From contig NZ_PEKX01000007.1 in NCBI RefSeq assembly GCF_002796985.1, positions 982,284 to 1,046,283 on the forward strand: 64,000 bases of DNA. Reading direction: 5' to 3'. This DNA is from Pseudomonas sp. (GTDB lineage Bacteria; Pseudomonadota; Gammaproteobacteria; Pseudomonadales; Pseudomonadaceae). Numbering within the stretch: position 1 is the first letter of the stretch; each line of letters begins with the position of its first letter. The notes beneath the pieces are model-generated. The model did no database searches, was not told the origin of the DNA, and saw only the letters and a list, made by a program, of their open reading frames with translations. Positions 47,342 through 55,996 of the stretch are shown here, one piece after another. A program made the translations under genes and the position numbers.

Positions 47342-48505
47342 TCAATCCGCCCAATGCCACGCCGGGGCATCGAACATGCCCTGGTCGCGGATGCGCGTCT
47401 GGCCCAGTTCCTTGTCCAGGTGCAGGCCGTTGCACGCGGGGTGTTCCTCCAGCGTGGCGATCAGCCGGCTAGCGTGGGACACCACCCAGACCTGGGTGTG
47501 TTTCGACGCGGCGATGATCAATCGCCCCAGCGCCGGCAGCAGGTCCGGGTGCAGGCTGGTTTCCGGTTCGTTGAGCACCATCAGTGACGGTGGGCGCGGG
47601 GTGAGCAGGGCGGCGACCAGCAGCAGGTAGCGCAGGGTGCCGTCGGAGAGCTCCGATGCGCTCAGCGGCCGCAGCAGGCCGTGTTGCTTCAGTGCCACGG
47701 CGAAGCGCCCGCCGGGCTGGCAGTCGATCTGCAGTTCGGCGCCGGGGAAGGCGTCGCTGATTGCGGTTTCCAGTGCGTGGGCGTCGCCGATTTCGCGGAT
47801 GGTTTGCAGCGCCGCTGCCAGGTCACGGCCATCGTGGTGTAGCACCGGTGTGCGGGTGCCGAGCTGCGGCTGGCGTGCGGGGGCGTCGGCGTCGGTGCGG
47901 AAGTGGTCGTAGAAGCGCCAGCCGCGAATCTGCTCGCGCAGCAGCAGGGCTTCGGGGCAATCCGAGCCGCTGCCGATCTGGGTGAACAGGCTGTCGAAAG
48001 TCGGGATGTGCTGCGCCAGCACCTGCCAGCTACGGCCTTCGCGGGCGCGCAGCATCGGGCCATTGCGCTCCACCAGTTGCGAGGCGGGGCGATACCAGGG
48101 GCCGGCCCAGATGCTTTCGTGCTTGATCTCCGGGTCCAGGCCGAAGGCGCTGACCACCGGCGGTGGTGGCAGGCCGAGGGCGATGGCGTAGCCGAAATCT
48201 TCGCCGGCAAAGCCCAGACGCAGTCGCTTCACTTCATTGCGCGGGCCGCCCTGGACTTCCACTTCGCCCGAACGCATGCGCCGCGAATGGGTTTCCGGCC
48301 CGGCCCAGAAGGTGGATTCCAGCCCGCCCTCGCGCGCCAGTGCATTCACCACGCCGCCCTGGGCGGTTTCGGCGAGCAGGCGCAGGGCGCGGTAGAGGTT
48401 GGATTTGCCGCTGCCGTTGGCGCCGGTGATCAGGTTCAGCCGGCCCAGCGGTAGCACCAGCGAGTTGATCGAGCGGTAGTTGGCGACGGCGAGGGTGTGC
48501 AGCAT
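47342..48505 (-). CDS. AAA/ABC-type ATPase (RecF/OLD-like)
   Basis: A 387-residue single-domain ATPase of the AAA_21/RecF-like group. It has the N-terminal hallmark LHTLAVANYRSINSLVLPLG, Walker A LITGANGSGKSNLYRALRLL, ABC signature LSASELSDGTLRYLLLVAAL, Walker B SLMVLNEPETSLHPDLLPAL and the H-loop VWVVSHASRLIATL. There is no long coiled coil and no TOPRIM domain, so it is not a full OLD or SMC protein. Such ATPases occur both as housekeeping genes of unknown role and in defence pairs; no nuclease partner is adjacent. The BenE gene lies upstream on the same strand. Confidence 0.85.
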   Translation of the reverse strand: MLHTLAVANYRSINSLVLPLGRLNLITGANGSGKSNLYRALRLLAETAQGGVVNALAREGGLESTFWAGPETHSRRMRSGEVEVQGGPRNEVKRLRLGFAGEDFGYAIALGLPPPPVVSAFGLDPEIKHESIWAGPWYRPASQLVERNGPMLRAREGRSWQVLAQHIPTFDSLFTQIGSGSDCPEALLLREQIRGWRFYDHFRTDADAPARQPQLGTRTPVLHHDGRDLAAALQTIREIGDAHALETAISDAFPGAELQIDCQPGGRFAVALKQHGLLRPLSASELSDGTLRYLLLVAALLTPRPPSLMVLNEPETSLHPDLLPALGRLIIAASKHTQVWVVSHASRLIATLEEHPACNGLHLDKELGQTRIRDQGMFDAPAWHWAD

Positions 48506-48551
48506 GCGGGCGATCCGGTTCAGGCAATCGCCCGATGCTAGCAAACTCGCT

Positions 48552-49751
48552 TCAGGGCGCGCGGCGCCAGTTCAGCACCAGCTGGGTCAGCAGGCCGGCG
48601 ACCAGCCCCCAGAACGCCGAGCCCACGGAGAACAGGGTGAAGCCCGAGGCGGTGACCAGGAAGGTAACCATCGCTGCTTCGCGCTGGCGCGCATCGGCCA
48701 TGGCGTTGGTCAGGCCGTTGGTGATCGAGCCGAGCAGGGCCAGCGCGGCGATGGACAGCACCAACGCCTTGGGCAACGCGGCGAACAGCGCGGCCAGGGT
48801 GGCGCCGAAGATGCCGGCGATGCCGTAGAACAGCCCGCACCAGAGCGCGGCGGTGTAGCGCTTTTGTGCGTTCTCGTGGGCTTCCGGACCGGTGCAGATG
48901 GCGGCGCTGATGGCTGCCAGATTGATGCCGTGGGAGCCGAACGGCGCCAGCAGCAGCGAGGCGATGCCGGTGGTGGAGATCAGTGGCGAGGCCGGCACCT
49001 GGTAGCCATCGGCGCGCAGCACGGCGAGCCCCGGCATGTTCTGCGAGGCCATGGCGACGATGAACAGCGGAATGGCGATGCTGATGGTGGCAGCCAGCGA
49101 GAAGCTCGGGGTGGTCCACACCGGGCGGGCGATTTCCAGCTGGAAGTGGCTGAAGTTGAGCAGGCCGAGGAAGCCGGCCAGGGCGACACCCACCAGCAGC
49201 GCGGCGAATACCGCGTAGCGCGGTGACAGGCGCTTGGCGACCAGGTAGCTGACGAACATCGCCACCACCAGCGCCGTCTGCTGCTGCGCGGCGTTGCAGA
49301 TTTCGATGCAGATGCGGAACAGCACGCCGGCCAGCAGCGCCGAGGCCAGCGAGCCGGGCACCTGGCGCATCAGCCGCTCGAAGCTGCCGGTGACGCCGCA
49401 GATCGTGATCAGCGCGGCGCACACGATGAACGCGCCAATGGCCTCGCCGTAAGGCACGCCGGGCAGGCTGCTGATCAGCAGCGCGGCGCCGGGGGTGGAC
49501 CAGGCGATGACGATGGGTGTGCGGTAGCGCAGGGTCAGGCCGATGGTGGTCACGGCCATGCCGATGGACAGCGCCCAGATCCACGAGGAAATCTGCGCGG
49601 TGGTGAGCCCCGCCGCCTGGCCGGCCTGGAACATCAGCACCAGCGAGCTGGTGTAGCCGGTGAGCATGGCGACGAACCCGGCGACAACGGCAGCGGGGGA
49701 GGAGTCGGCCAGCGGGCGCAGCGGCGCGGTGGCGGGGGTGGTGTCAGTCAT
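48552..49751 (-). CDS. benE: BenE-family benzoate transporter
   Basis: A 399-residue inner-membrane protein with about 12 hydrophobic segments. Family marks are SPAAVVAGFVAMLTGYTSSL, APLRYRTPIVIAWSTPGAAL-like region (TLRYRTPIVIAWSTPGAALL), FIVCAALITICGVTGSFERL and SHGINLAAISAAICTGPEAH. BenE proteins import benzoate with protons, but no benzoate catabolic gene is near, so the substrate may differ. It lies 13 bp after a LysE-type exporter gene, probably co-transcribed. Confidence 0.92.
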   Translation of the reverse strand: MTDTTPATAPLRPLADSSPAAVVAGFVAMLTGYTSSLVLMFQAGQAAGLTTAQISSWIWALSIGMAVTTIGLTLRYRTPIVIAWSTPGAALLISSLPGVPYGEAIGAFIVCAALITICGVTGSFERLMRQVPGSLASALLAGVLFRICIEICNAAQQQTALVVAMFVSYLVAKRLSPRYAVFAALLVGVALAGFLGLLNFSHFQLEIARPVWTTPSFSLAATISIAIPLFIVAMASQNMPGLAVLRADGYQVPASPLISTTGIASLLLAPFGSHGINLAAISAAICTGPEAHENAQKRYTAALWCGLFYGIAGIFGATLAALFAALPKALVLSIAALALLGSITNGLTNAMADARQREAAMVTFLVTASGFTLFSVGSAFWGLVAGLLTQLVLNWRRAP

Positions 49752-49764
49752 GCACGAACTTCCA

Positions 49765-50367
49765 TCAGGTGCGGGTGAGCAGAGGGTAAAGCGAAGCGAC
49801 CAGCAGCGCAGCCATGCCGACGTTGAACAGGCGAAGTCGCAGAGGGTCTTCCAGCCAGCGCCGCAGCAGGCTGCCGAGCACCGTCCAGACGCCGACGCTG
49901 GGCAGGTTGACCACGGCGAACAGGGTGGCGATCAGCACCACGTTGCCGATCCAGCTGTTGGCCGGCAGGTAGGTGGCGATGGCGCCGACGGCCATCACCC
50001 AGGCCTTGGGGTTGACCCACTGGAAGGCGGCGGCCTGGAGGAAGGTCATCGGCTTGGCGGAGTCTCCGCCCTTCGCCTCGGGCGCGCCGGAGCGGGCGAT
50101 CTTCCAGGCAAGATAGAGCAGGTAGGCGCCACCGGCATAGCGCAGCGCGGTGTAGGTGGCCGGCAAGCGCTCGAACAGTTGATGCAGGCCCAGGCCTACA
50201 GCGACCACCAGCAGCAGGAAGCCGATGCTGATGCCGAGCATGTGCGGGATGGTGCGGCGCACGCCGAAGTTCACGCCCGAGGCCAGCAGCATCATGTTGT
50301 TGGGGCCAGGGGTGATGGAGGTGACGAAGGCGAAGAGCACAAAGGCGCCGAGGAGTTCGAGGGGCAT
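49765..50367 (-). CDS. LysE-family amino acid exporter
   Basis: A 200-residue inner-membrane protein of the LysE/RhtB family with about six hydrophobic segments. The diagnostic start MPLELLGAFVLFAFVTSITP is followed by GPNNMMLLASGVNFGVRRTI, then GGAYLLYLAWKIARSG and FQWVNPKAWVMAVGAI. Family members export amino acids or related compounds. The ATG at 50367 was chosen because family proteins begin just before the SITPGPNN motif. First gene of the unit with benE. Confidence 0.92.
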   Translation of the reverse strand: MPLELLGAFVLFAFVTSITPGPNNMMLLASGVNFGVRRTIPHMLGISIGFLLLVVAVGLGLHQLFERLPATYTALRYAGGAYLLYLAWKIARSGAPEAKGGDSAKPMTFLQAAAFQWVNPKAWVMAVGAIATYLPANSWIGNVVLIATLFAVVNLPSVGVWTVLGSLLRRWLEDPLRLRLFNVGMAALLVASLYPLLTRT

Positions 50368-50533
50368 GGCGGGGTACCGGTCTTGTTGTAGGACCAGCCT
50401 AATCCCGCAGCCTCCGGGCTGTCCCATAACAGCCAGCGGCCGAGTGGCCCGTACAGTGCGAGCGACAGTGGCATTCGGGGACGTGCGCCGGTAGGGTGCG
50501 GGAAAGCCGTACGACTGATGGAAGATCGCCACC

Positions 50534-51175
50534 ATGGAACAGAATCCCTACGCCGCTCCCAAGGTGGAACTGGTGGATCAGCGCGCTCCGGGGGCATTCC
50601 TCGGCGGGCGTTGGAGCCCGGGCCATCTGCGCCTGCTCGGCGGCCTGAGCCTCGCGCTGCTGCTGTGCAATGGGGTGCTGTTCGCCTTGTCCTTCGCGGC
50701 CGCGCTGCATGAGTCGAGCACCTGGCAACGCTACGAACTCTGGGTCGGTGTGCTCAGCACGGTGCTCGGCTGCTTCCTGCTGTGGCGCGCCCGCCGTTTT
50801 CTCGAGGATCGCTTCAATGCGCGCGGGCTGGGCTGGCCCGTCGGGCTGTCGATTGCCATCGCGCTGGTGATGCAGGTCTACAGCCTGATCTTCGACGAAC
50901 AGCTCAGCGGCGAATTCAACGGCGCGCTGATGGGCTTCATGGGGCTGTTCGTGCCCACCGGCATTGTCACCCTGTGGTATGGCATCCGCCTGCTGAAGAT
51001 CGAGTTGCCGTACCCGTCGGTGAAGGTCATGGGCTGGCTGGAGGTCACTTCTGGCGTGTGCCTGCTCAGCGTCCTGCTGTTCCTGCCCGGCACTGCCTTG
51101 GCGATGGCCAGCCTGCTGCCGCTGGCGCTGATGTTTCTGCGCGCCGCCCGCGAGTTGGAAGCCGCCGCGCGCTAG
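50534..51175 (+). CDS. Hypothetical membrane protein with NPYAAP start
   Basis: A 213-residue protein that begins MEQNPYAAPKVELVDQ. The NPYAAP box is common at the N-terminus of several uncharacterised bacterial membrane-protein families. Six or so hydrophobic segments follow, such as LRLLGGLSLALLLCNGVLFA, LWVGVLSTVLGCFLLWRA, WPVGLSIAIALVMQVYSLIF and LEVTSGVCLLSVLLFLPGTA. No functional motif is seen. It is divergent from lysE and its stop overlaps the stop region of the MarR gene by four bases. Confidence 0.75.
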   Translation: MEQNPYAAPKVELVDQRAPGAFLGGRWSPGHLRLLGGLSLALLLCNGVLFALSFAAALHESSTWQRYELWVGVLSTVLGCFLLWRARRFLEDRFNARGLGWPVGLSIAIALVMQVYSLIFDEQLSGEFNGALMGFMGLFVPTGIVTLWYGIRLLKIELPYPSVKVMGWLEVTSGVCLLSVLLFLPGTALAMASLLPLALMFLRAARELEAAAR

Positions 51176-51615
51176 TCTTCGTCCTGCGACCAGGCGATGG
51201 CCTGATTCACCGCCAGCCAGCCGCGCACGGCGTCTTCCCCGGCTTCGTCGAAGGCCAGTTGCAGCAGGCGCCCCTGCTCCTGGCGCAGGGCCTTTTCCAG
51301 CTTGCCGCCTTCGGTCGTCAGCTCCAGCAGGCGCTTGCGCTTGTCGTTGTCGCAAGCCTCGCTGTGGATCAGGTCCAGCTCCTGCAGCTGGCGCAACGGC
51401 ACGTTCAGCGCCTGCTTGGTCACGCCCAATGCAGCGAGCAGCTGGCTCACGCTCAGCCCCGGATTGCGGGCGATGAAGAACAGGATGCGGTGGTGCACCC
51501 GGCCCAGGCCGCGGCGCGCCAGCATTTCGTCGGGTTTCGCGGTGAAGGCCCGGTAGCTGTAGAAGAAGGCTTCCATGGCCTGGAGTTGCAGGGCATTTTT
51601 TATTAGGTCAGGCAT
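51172..51615 (-). CDS. MarR-family transcriptional regulator
   Basis: A 147-residue winged-helix regulator: GLGRVHHRILFFIARNPGLS, the recognition helix region VSQLLAALGVTKQALNVPLR, and the wing QELDLIHSEACDNDKRKRLLELT. It is divergent from the aminotransferase/GST genes. The gap contains the palindrome GTCAAAC-A-GTTTGAC, a plausible operator, so it likely represses itself and that operon. The inducer is unknown. Confidence 0.93.
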   Translation of the reverse strand: MPDLIKNALQLQAMEAFFYSYRAFTAKPDEMLARRGLGRVHHRILFFIARNPGLSVSQLLAALGVTKQALNVPLRQLQELDLIHSEACDNDKRKRLLELTTEGGKLEKALRQEQGRLLQLAFDEAGEDAVRGWLAVNQAIAWSQDED

Positions 51616-51648
51616 ATTGACGTATCCGTCTCGGGCGTCGTAGCTTCG

Positions 51649-51663
51649 GTCAAACAGTTTGAC
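51649..51663. promoter_or_regulatory. MarR-type operator palindrome
   Basis: GTCAAAC-A-GTTTGAC is a perfect inverted repeat midway between the divergent MarR and aminotransferase starts (34 bp from each). Confidence 0.6.
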
Positions 51664-51696
51664 TCATTCTTCCGCGCTCCCGCTACCGGTGACCCC

Positions 51697-52860
51697 ATGG
51701 CCTTCTCCGAACGCATCGCCCGACTGAAAAGCTCTCTGATCCGTGAAATTCTCGCCGCGGCGCAGCGCCCGGAGGTGATGTCCTTCGCCGGTGGCCTGCC
51801 CGCCGAGCCGATGCTGCCGAAGGTGAACTGGGACGACATGCCGGCGAGCGTGGGTCAGTACGGCATGAGCGAAGGGGAGCCGGCGCTGCGTGAAGCCATC
51901 GCCGCCGAGGCGCGAGCGCTGGGTGTGCCCTGCGAAGCGAGCCAGGTGTTGATCGTCAGCGGCTCGCAGCAGACCCTGGACCTGGCCAGCAAGCTGTTTA
52001 TCGATCCGGGCACTGAAGTGCTGCTCGAAGCGCCGACTTACCTCGCTGCGCTGCAGGCCTTCCAGCTGTTCGGCGCGAACTGCCTGACCGTGCCGCTGGG
52101 CGCCGAAGGCCCGGACGTCGCCGCGCTGCGCCAACGCCTGGAGACCAGCAAGCCAGCGTTCGCCTACCTGATCCCGACTTTCCAGAATCCGTCCGGCGTG
52201 CGTTACAGCGAGCAGCGCCGCGATGAAGTGGCCGCCGTGCTCGACGAGTTCGGCGTGACCCTGATCGAGGACGAACCCTACCGTGAGCTGATGTTCGACC
52301 AGGGCGCCGCGACTCCGTTGGTCAGCCGCCTGAAGCAATCCAGCTGGATCTATACCGGCACTGTGTCCAAGACCCTGCTGCCCGGCTTGCGCGTGGGTTT
52401 CCTGATCGCCACGCCGGACCTGTTCCCGCACCTGCTGCGCCTGAAGCAGTCCGCTGACCTGCATACCAACCGAGTTGGCCAGTGGCAGGCGCTGCAGTGG
52501 TTCGGCACCGAGGCCTACCGTGGCCACCTGGCCGAATTGCGCGACTTCTATCGCATCCGCCGCGACGCCATGCAGACGCAATTGGAGGAGCACTTCGCCG
52601 ATCTGGCCGACTGGAACGTACCCCAGGGCGGGCTGTTCTTCTGGCTCAAGCTCAAACAACCGCTGAATACGCGCACGCTGCTGGACGCGGCGCTGGCACA
52701 GAACGTAGCCTTCATGCCCGGCGAGCCGTTCTTCACCGACCCGGACGCCAACCCCGGCTACCTGCGGCTGAACTTCAGCCACGTCGCGCCCGAGCGCGCC
52801 GGTGAAGGCCTGCGCCGCCTGGCGACGGTGATCCGCGACGCCCAAGCCCACGCACACTGA
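51697..52860 (+). CDS. PLP-dependent aminotransferase, class I/II (MocR/LysN-like)
   Basis: A 387-residue fold-type I enzyme. It starts MAFSERIARLKSSLIREILA, with PEVMSFAGGLPAEPMLPKV typical of 2-aminoadipate/LysN-type transaminases, VLIVSGSQQTLDLASKLFID, LIPTFQNPSGVRYSEQRRDE, IEDEPYRELMF and the PLP lysine in YTGTVSKTLLPGLRVGFLIA. It transfers an amino group, most likely from a hydrophobic or 2-aminoadipate-like amino acid; the substrate is not certain. A GST gene follows 9 bp later in the same operon. Confidence 0.92.
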   Translation: MAFSERIARLKSSLIREILAAAQRPEVMSFAGGLPAEPMLPKVNWDDMPASVGQYGMSEGEPALREAIAAEARALGVPCEASQVLIVSGSQQTLDLASKLFIDPGTEVLLEAPTYLAALQAFQLFGANCLTVPLGAEGPDVAALRQRLETSKPAFAYLIPTFQNPSGVRYSEQRRDEVAAVLDEFGVTLIEDEPYRELMFDQGAATPLVSRLKQSSWIYTGTVSKTLLPGLRVGFLIATPDLFPHLLRLKQSADLHTNRVGQWQALQWFGTEAYRGHLAELRDFYRIRRDAMQTQLEEHFADLADWNVPQGGLFFWLKLKQPLNTRTLLDAALAQNVAFMPGEPFFTDPDANPGYLRLNFSHVAPERAGEGLRRLATVIRDAQAHAH

Positions 52861-52869
52861 GGAGAGAGC

Positions 52870-53472
52870 ATGTACACCGTTTACGGCGATCAACTGTCCG
52901 GCAACTGCTACAAGGTCAAACTGGCCCTGCACCTGCTCGGCCTGCCTTACCAGTGGCGCGACATCAATATCCTCAAGGGCGAGACGCAGACCGCCGAGTT
53001 CCTGGCGATGAACCCCAACGGCAAGGTGCCGGTGCTGCAGCTCGAAGACGGCACCTGCCTGTGGGAATCCAATGCCATCCTCAACTTCCTCGCCGATGGC
53101 AGCGACCTGTTGCCCAGCGAGCCGCGCTTGCGCACCCAGGTACTGCAGTGGCAGTTCTTCGAGCAGTACAGCCATGAACCCTACGTGGCCGTGGCGCGCT
53201 TCATCGAGTTCTACCTTGGCTTGCCCGAGGAGCGTCGCGAGGAGTACGCGCGCTGCCAGAAGGGCGGATACAAGGCGCTGAAGGTGATGGAACGGCAACT
53301 GGAGCAGACGCCGTACCTGGTGGGTGACAGCTATTCCATCGCCGATATCACCCTGTACGCCTATACCCATGTGGCGCACCAGGGCGGTTTCGACCTGTCG
53401 AACTACCCGGCGGTGAACGCCTGGCTGGCGCGGGTGGCGGATCACCCGAGGCATGTGGGGATGCAGGACTGA
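52870..53472 (+). CDS. Glutathione S-transferase
   Basis: A 200-residue GST: MYTVYGDQLSGNCYKVKLAL, the glutathione-site region FLAMNPNGKVPVLQLEDGTC and LWESNAILNFLADGSDLLP (Glu-Ser pair), and the helical domain with SIADITLYAYTHVAHQGGFD. It lies 9 bp after the aminotransferase with GGAGAG before its ATG and presumably shares MarR control. A terminator and a REP doublet follow. The paired conjugation/transamination role is open. Confidence 0.92.
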   Translation: MYTVYGDQLSGNCYKVKLALHLLGLPYQWRDINILKGETQTAEFLAMNPNGKVPVLQLEDGTCLWESNAILNFLADGSDLLPSEPRLRTQVLQWQFFEQYSHEPYVAVARFIEFYLGLPEERREEYARCQKGGYKALKVMERQLEQTPYLVGDSYSIADITLYAYTHVAHQGGFDLSNYPAVNAWLARVADHPRHVGMQD

Positions 53473-53492
53473 TCGCCACGCCCGGTGATTGC

Positions 53493-53521
53493 AAACGCCG
53501 CTTCCTTGAAGCGGCGTTTTT
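53493..53521 (+). terminator. Intrinsic terminator after GST
   Basis: AAACGCCGCTT (53493-53503) pairs with AAGCGGCGTTT (53509-53519) followed by TT, ending the aminotransferase/GST unit. Confidence 0.85.
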
Positions 53522-53543
53522 CGTTGTGCGCCCGGTGCTCTCG

Positions 53544-53620
53544 GTAGGAGCGAGCTTGCTCGCGAACAGGTATCCGGCAACTCCTGAGTTTGGGCGATTC
53601 GCGAGCAAGCGCGCTCCTAC
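53544..53620. repeat. Paired REP elements (BIME-like)
   Basis: GTAGGAGCGAGCTTGCTCGC (from 53544) and the inverse ending GCAAGCGCGCTCCTAC (53598-53620), the same doublet type as at 24.1 kb. The rest of the 367-bp gap to 53839 shows no gene. Confidence 0.85.
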
Positions 53621-53839
53621 AAGTTTGTCTGAGTTTTTGTGCTGAAAACCGGCAGGTTGCCATCGGGCGAATCCGAAAAAGCCTCTCTAAACCGCTGATT
53701 TCGGCGCTTTGGGGTTGACCGGCATCATGGCGGCGCTTTGCCGCTCTCCCTACTCTGGACGGGCTGCCATGCGGGACGTACCGATGTGGCCGGGCGCGAG
53801 CGGCAGGCAGTGTCGTCGCCTGGCATGGGGAGGGGAAAG

Positions 53840-54301
53840 ATGGCCTATCTGGTCTGGCAGGCGGATCTCGACACCGGGATCGGAGTGATCGACGCACAAC
53901 ACAAACGCATCGTCGAAATGATCAACCAATTGCACGAGGCCCAGGCCCATCACGACCGAGCCCTGCTCGGCGGTGTGATCGAGGAACTGGTCGACTACAC
54001 CCTCTCGCACTTCGCCTTCGAAGAAACGCTGCTGGAGGACTCCGGCTATCAGTTCACCCGCGCACACAAGAAGGTCCACGAACTCTTCATCAAGCGCGTT
54101 TCCGACTACCGCCAGCGTTTCGAGGCCGGCGAGGATGTCGCCGAGGAACTCAAGGGCCTGCTCGGTCGCTGGCTGTTCAATCACATCCGCAACGACGACG
54201 CCAATTACGTGGAAGCGGTCAGGGCCAGCATGCACGAGCTGACCCGCGACCAGAGCCATGGTGGCTGGCTGTCGCGCTCGATGAAGCGATTCTTTGGCTG
54301 A
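53840..54301 (+). CDS. Bacteriohemerythrin
   Basis: A 153-residue oxygen-binding diiron protein. All seven expected ligands are in place: His21 (DAQHK), His57 and Glu61 (LSHFAFEETL), His76 and His80 (RAHKKVHELF), His115 and Asp120 (FNHIRNDD). The fold is a four-helix bundle, starting MAYLVWQADLDTGIGVIDAQ. AGGGGAAAG precedes the ATG. In PAO1 the same neighbour of folE is hemerythrin PA1673. A proposed role is oxygen storage or sensing; no partner domain is attached. Confidence 0.93.
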   Translation: MAYLVWQADLDTGIGVIDAQHKRIVEMINQLHEAQAHHDRALLGGVIEELVDYTLSHFAFEETLLEDSGYQFTRAHKKVHELFIKRVSDYRQRFEAGEDVAEELKGLLGRWLFNHIRNDDANYVEAVRASMHELTRDQSHGGWLSRSMKRFFG

Positions 54302-54398
54302 ATAGCCCGCCACTTCGGCGGCGAATGCCGATGCGAACCTTCTTCGCCTGACTATGCTTTGTGCACAACGACAAGCAATGCCACGGGGGTATTCGCGT

Positions 54399-55250
54399 AT
54401 GAAGACGCTGTTGAAGTCACTGCTGCTGCTTTCCTTCCTGTCCTCCTTCGGGCTGTTCGCCGCTCAGTCGGGCACCACGCCGAACGCTGACGACCAGCGC
54501 GCCAAGGCGTTGCTGGCCAAGGCGGTGGCCACCTATAAGGAGGAGGGCGACAAGGCCTTTGCTGCGTTCAGCCGCCAGGGCGAGTTCGTCGATGGCGACC
54601 TCTATGTCTTCGTGGTGGACAGCAAGGGCACCATGCTCGCCAGCGGCGGGCCGTCGGTGGTGCTGATCGACCGCGACGTGTCGTCCACCCTCGATCCCTC
54701 GCTCCAGGAACAGTTCGCCAAGGCATTGAAGTCACCGGAAACCGGCAAGGTGCAGCAGGCGGACTACCGCTGGAAGAACTGGGCGGATGGCAAGGTGGAG
54801 CGCAAGCACGTGTACTACCAGCGTGTCGGCGAGCGCTTCCTCGCTGTGGGCTACTACATTCCGCGTGCCTCGGCAGAGCGGGCGGCGGCCATGCTCGACA
54901 AGGCGGCGAAAGCCGTCGAGGCCGACCCGCAGGGTACCTTCAGGCAGATCAATGCGCGGGACAAGACCTTTATCGAGGATGACCTGTACGTCTTCGTGGT
55001 CGACCTGGACACCGGCAAGTTCGTTGCCCACGGCTTCAACACGCGCATGGTCGGCACCGATTTCGACTCGCTGAAGGACCCGGGCGGCAACCCGGTCGGC
55101 CACGCCATGCTGGAACTGGTGAAGGCCAAGGGCGAGGCCGAATTCGAGTACCAGTGGCGCAACCCGGTGACCAGCAAGGTGGAGAACAAGCACGCCTTCC
55201 TGCGTAAGGTCGGCCACTACCTGGTTGCGGTTGGTTACTACACCCGCTGA
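54399..55250 (+). CDS. Exported protein with two tandem Cache-type domains
   Basis: A 283-residue protein with signal peptide MKTLLKSLLLLSFLSSFGLF then two internally repeated ligand-binding-like domains. Repeat marks are DGDLYVFVVDSKGTMLASGG (about 70-90) and EDDLYVFVVDLDTGKFVAHG (about 205-225), each followed by W-rich/K-rich segments (DYRWKNWADGKVERKHVYY; EYQWRNPVTSKVENKHAFLR) and VGYYIPR / VGYYTR. That is the single-Cache_2 pattern of chemoreceptor sensor domains, but there is no transmembrane helix after it and no signalling domain, so it would be free in the periplasm. It may hand a ligand to a receptor. The ATG at 54399 fits the signal peptide. Confidence 0.85.
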   Translation: MKTLLKSLLLLSFLSSFGLFAAQSGTTPNADDQRAKALLAKAVATYKEEGDKAFAAFSRQGEFVDGDLYVFVVDSKGTMLASGGPSVVLIDRDVSSTLDPSLQEQFAKALKSPETGKVQQADYRWKNWADGKVERKHVYYQRVGERFLAVGYYIPRASAERAAAMLDKAAKAVEADPQGTFRQINARDKTFIEDDLYVFVVDLDTGKFVAHGFNTRMVGTDFDSLKDPGGNPVGHAMLELVKAKGEAEFEYQWRNPVTSKVENKHAFLRKVGHYLVAVGYYTR

Positions 55251-55270
55251 TCGGTTGCTGGCAGGCACAA

Positions 55271-55298
55271 AAAAAACCGGCCCTTGGGCCGGTTTTTT
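55271..55298. terminator. Bidirectional terminator between Cache protein and folE
   Basis: AAAAAACCGGCCC (55271-55283) pairs with GGGCCGGTTTTTT (55286-55298) between convergent genes. Confidence 0.9.
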
Positions 55299-55316
55299 CC
55301 GTTTGGCGGTTTGCGC

Positions 55317-55862
55317 TCAGCGAATCAGGCTGAGGAACTCGCTGCGGGTGGCGGCGTTCTCGCGGAACTCGCCGAGCATCACCGAGGTGACCATGGACGA
55401 GTTCTGCTTCTCCACGCCGCGCATCATCATGCACATGTGTTTGGCCTCGATCACCACGGCCACGCCCAGCGCGCCGGTGACCTGCTGCACGGCCTCGGCG
55501 ATCTGCCGCGACATGTTCTCCTGGATCTGCAGGCGGCGGGCGTACATGTCGACGATGCGCGCAACCTTGGACAGCCCCAGCACCTTGCCATTGGGGATGT
55601 AGGCGACGTGGGCCTTGCCAATGAAGGGCAGCAGGTGATGCTCGCACAGCGAGTAGAGCTCGATGTCCTTGACCAGCACCATTTCGCTGTTGTCGGAGCT
55701 GAACAGGGCGCCGTTGACGATCTCCTCCAGCGTTTGCTGGTAGCCGCGGCAAAGGTACTGCATGGCCTTGGCTGCACGCTTGGGCGTGTCGACCAGTCCT
55801 TCGCGGGTGACGTCCTCACCCAGCTGGCTGAGGATCGCGGAGTAGTTTTGTTCCAGGGACAT
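55317..55862 (-). CDS. folE: GTP cyclohydrolase I
   Basis: FolE opens the guanine ring of GTP to give dihydroneopterin triphosphate, the first step of folate and biopterin synthesis. The 181-residue product has the zinc and active-site residues Cys73, His75, His76 in ELYSLCEHHLLPFIGKAHVA, Cys144 in IEAKHMCMMMRGVEKQNSSM, and KVLGLSKVARIVDMYARRLQ. Length is typical of the type IA form. It ends next to a terminator and follows the smr-type gene upstream by 134 bp. By position it is the folE2 copy of PAO1. Confidence 0.96.
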   Translation of the reverse strand: MSLEQNYSAILSQLGEDVTREGLVDTPKRAAKAMQYLCRGYQQTLEEIVNGALFSSDNSEMVLVKDIELYSLCEHHLLPFIGKAHVAYIPNGKVLGLSKVARIVDMYARRLQIQENMSRQIAEAVQQVTGALGVAVVIEAKHMCMMMRGVEKQNSSMVTSVMLGEFRENAATRSEFLSLIR

Positions 55863-55996
55863 GGATCTACCTGTGGCAATGGCAAAGATGAAAAACCGAG
55901 GCGCAGGGTAGGGCGAGCGGCTTTGCCTGGCAAGGCCCCGGCGCCGGTTGGCGCGTAATGGCGCGCGGATTGGCGTCGCTCGTGGCGCGGGTCGCG

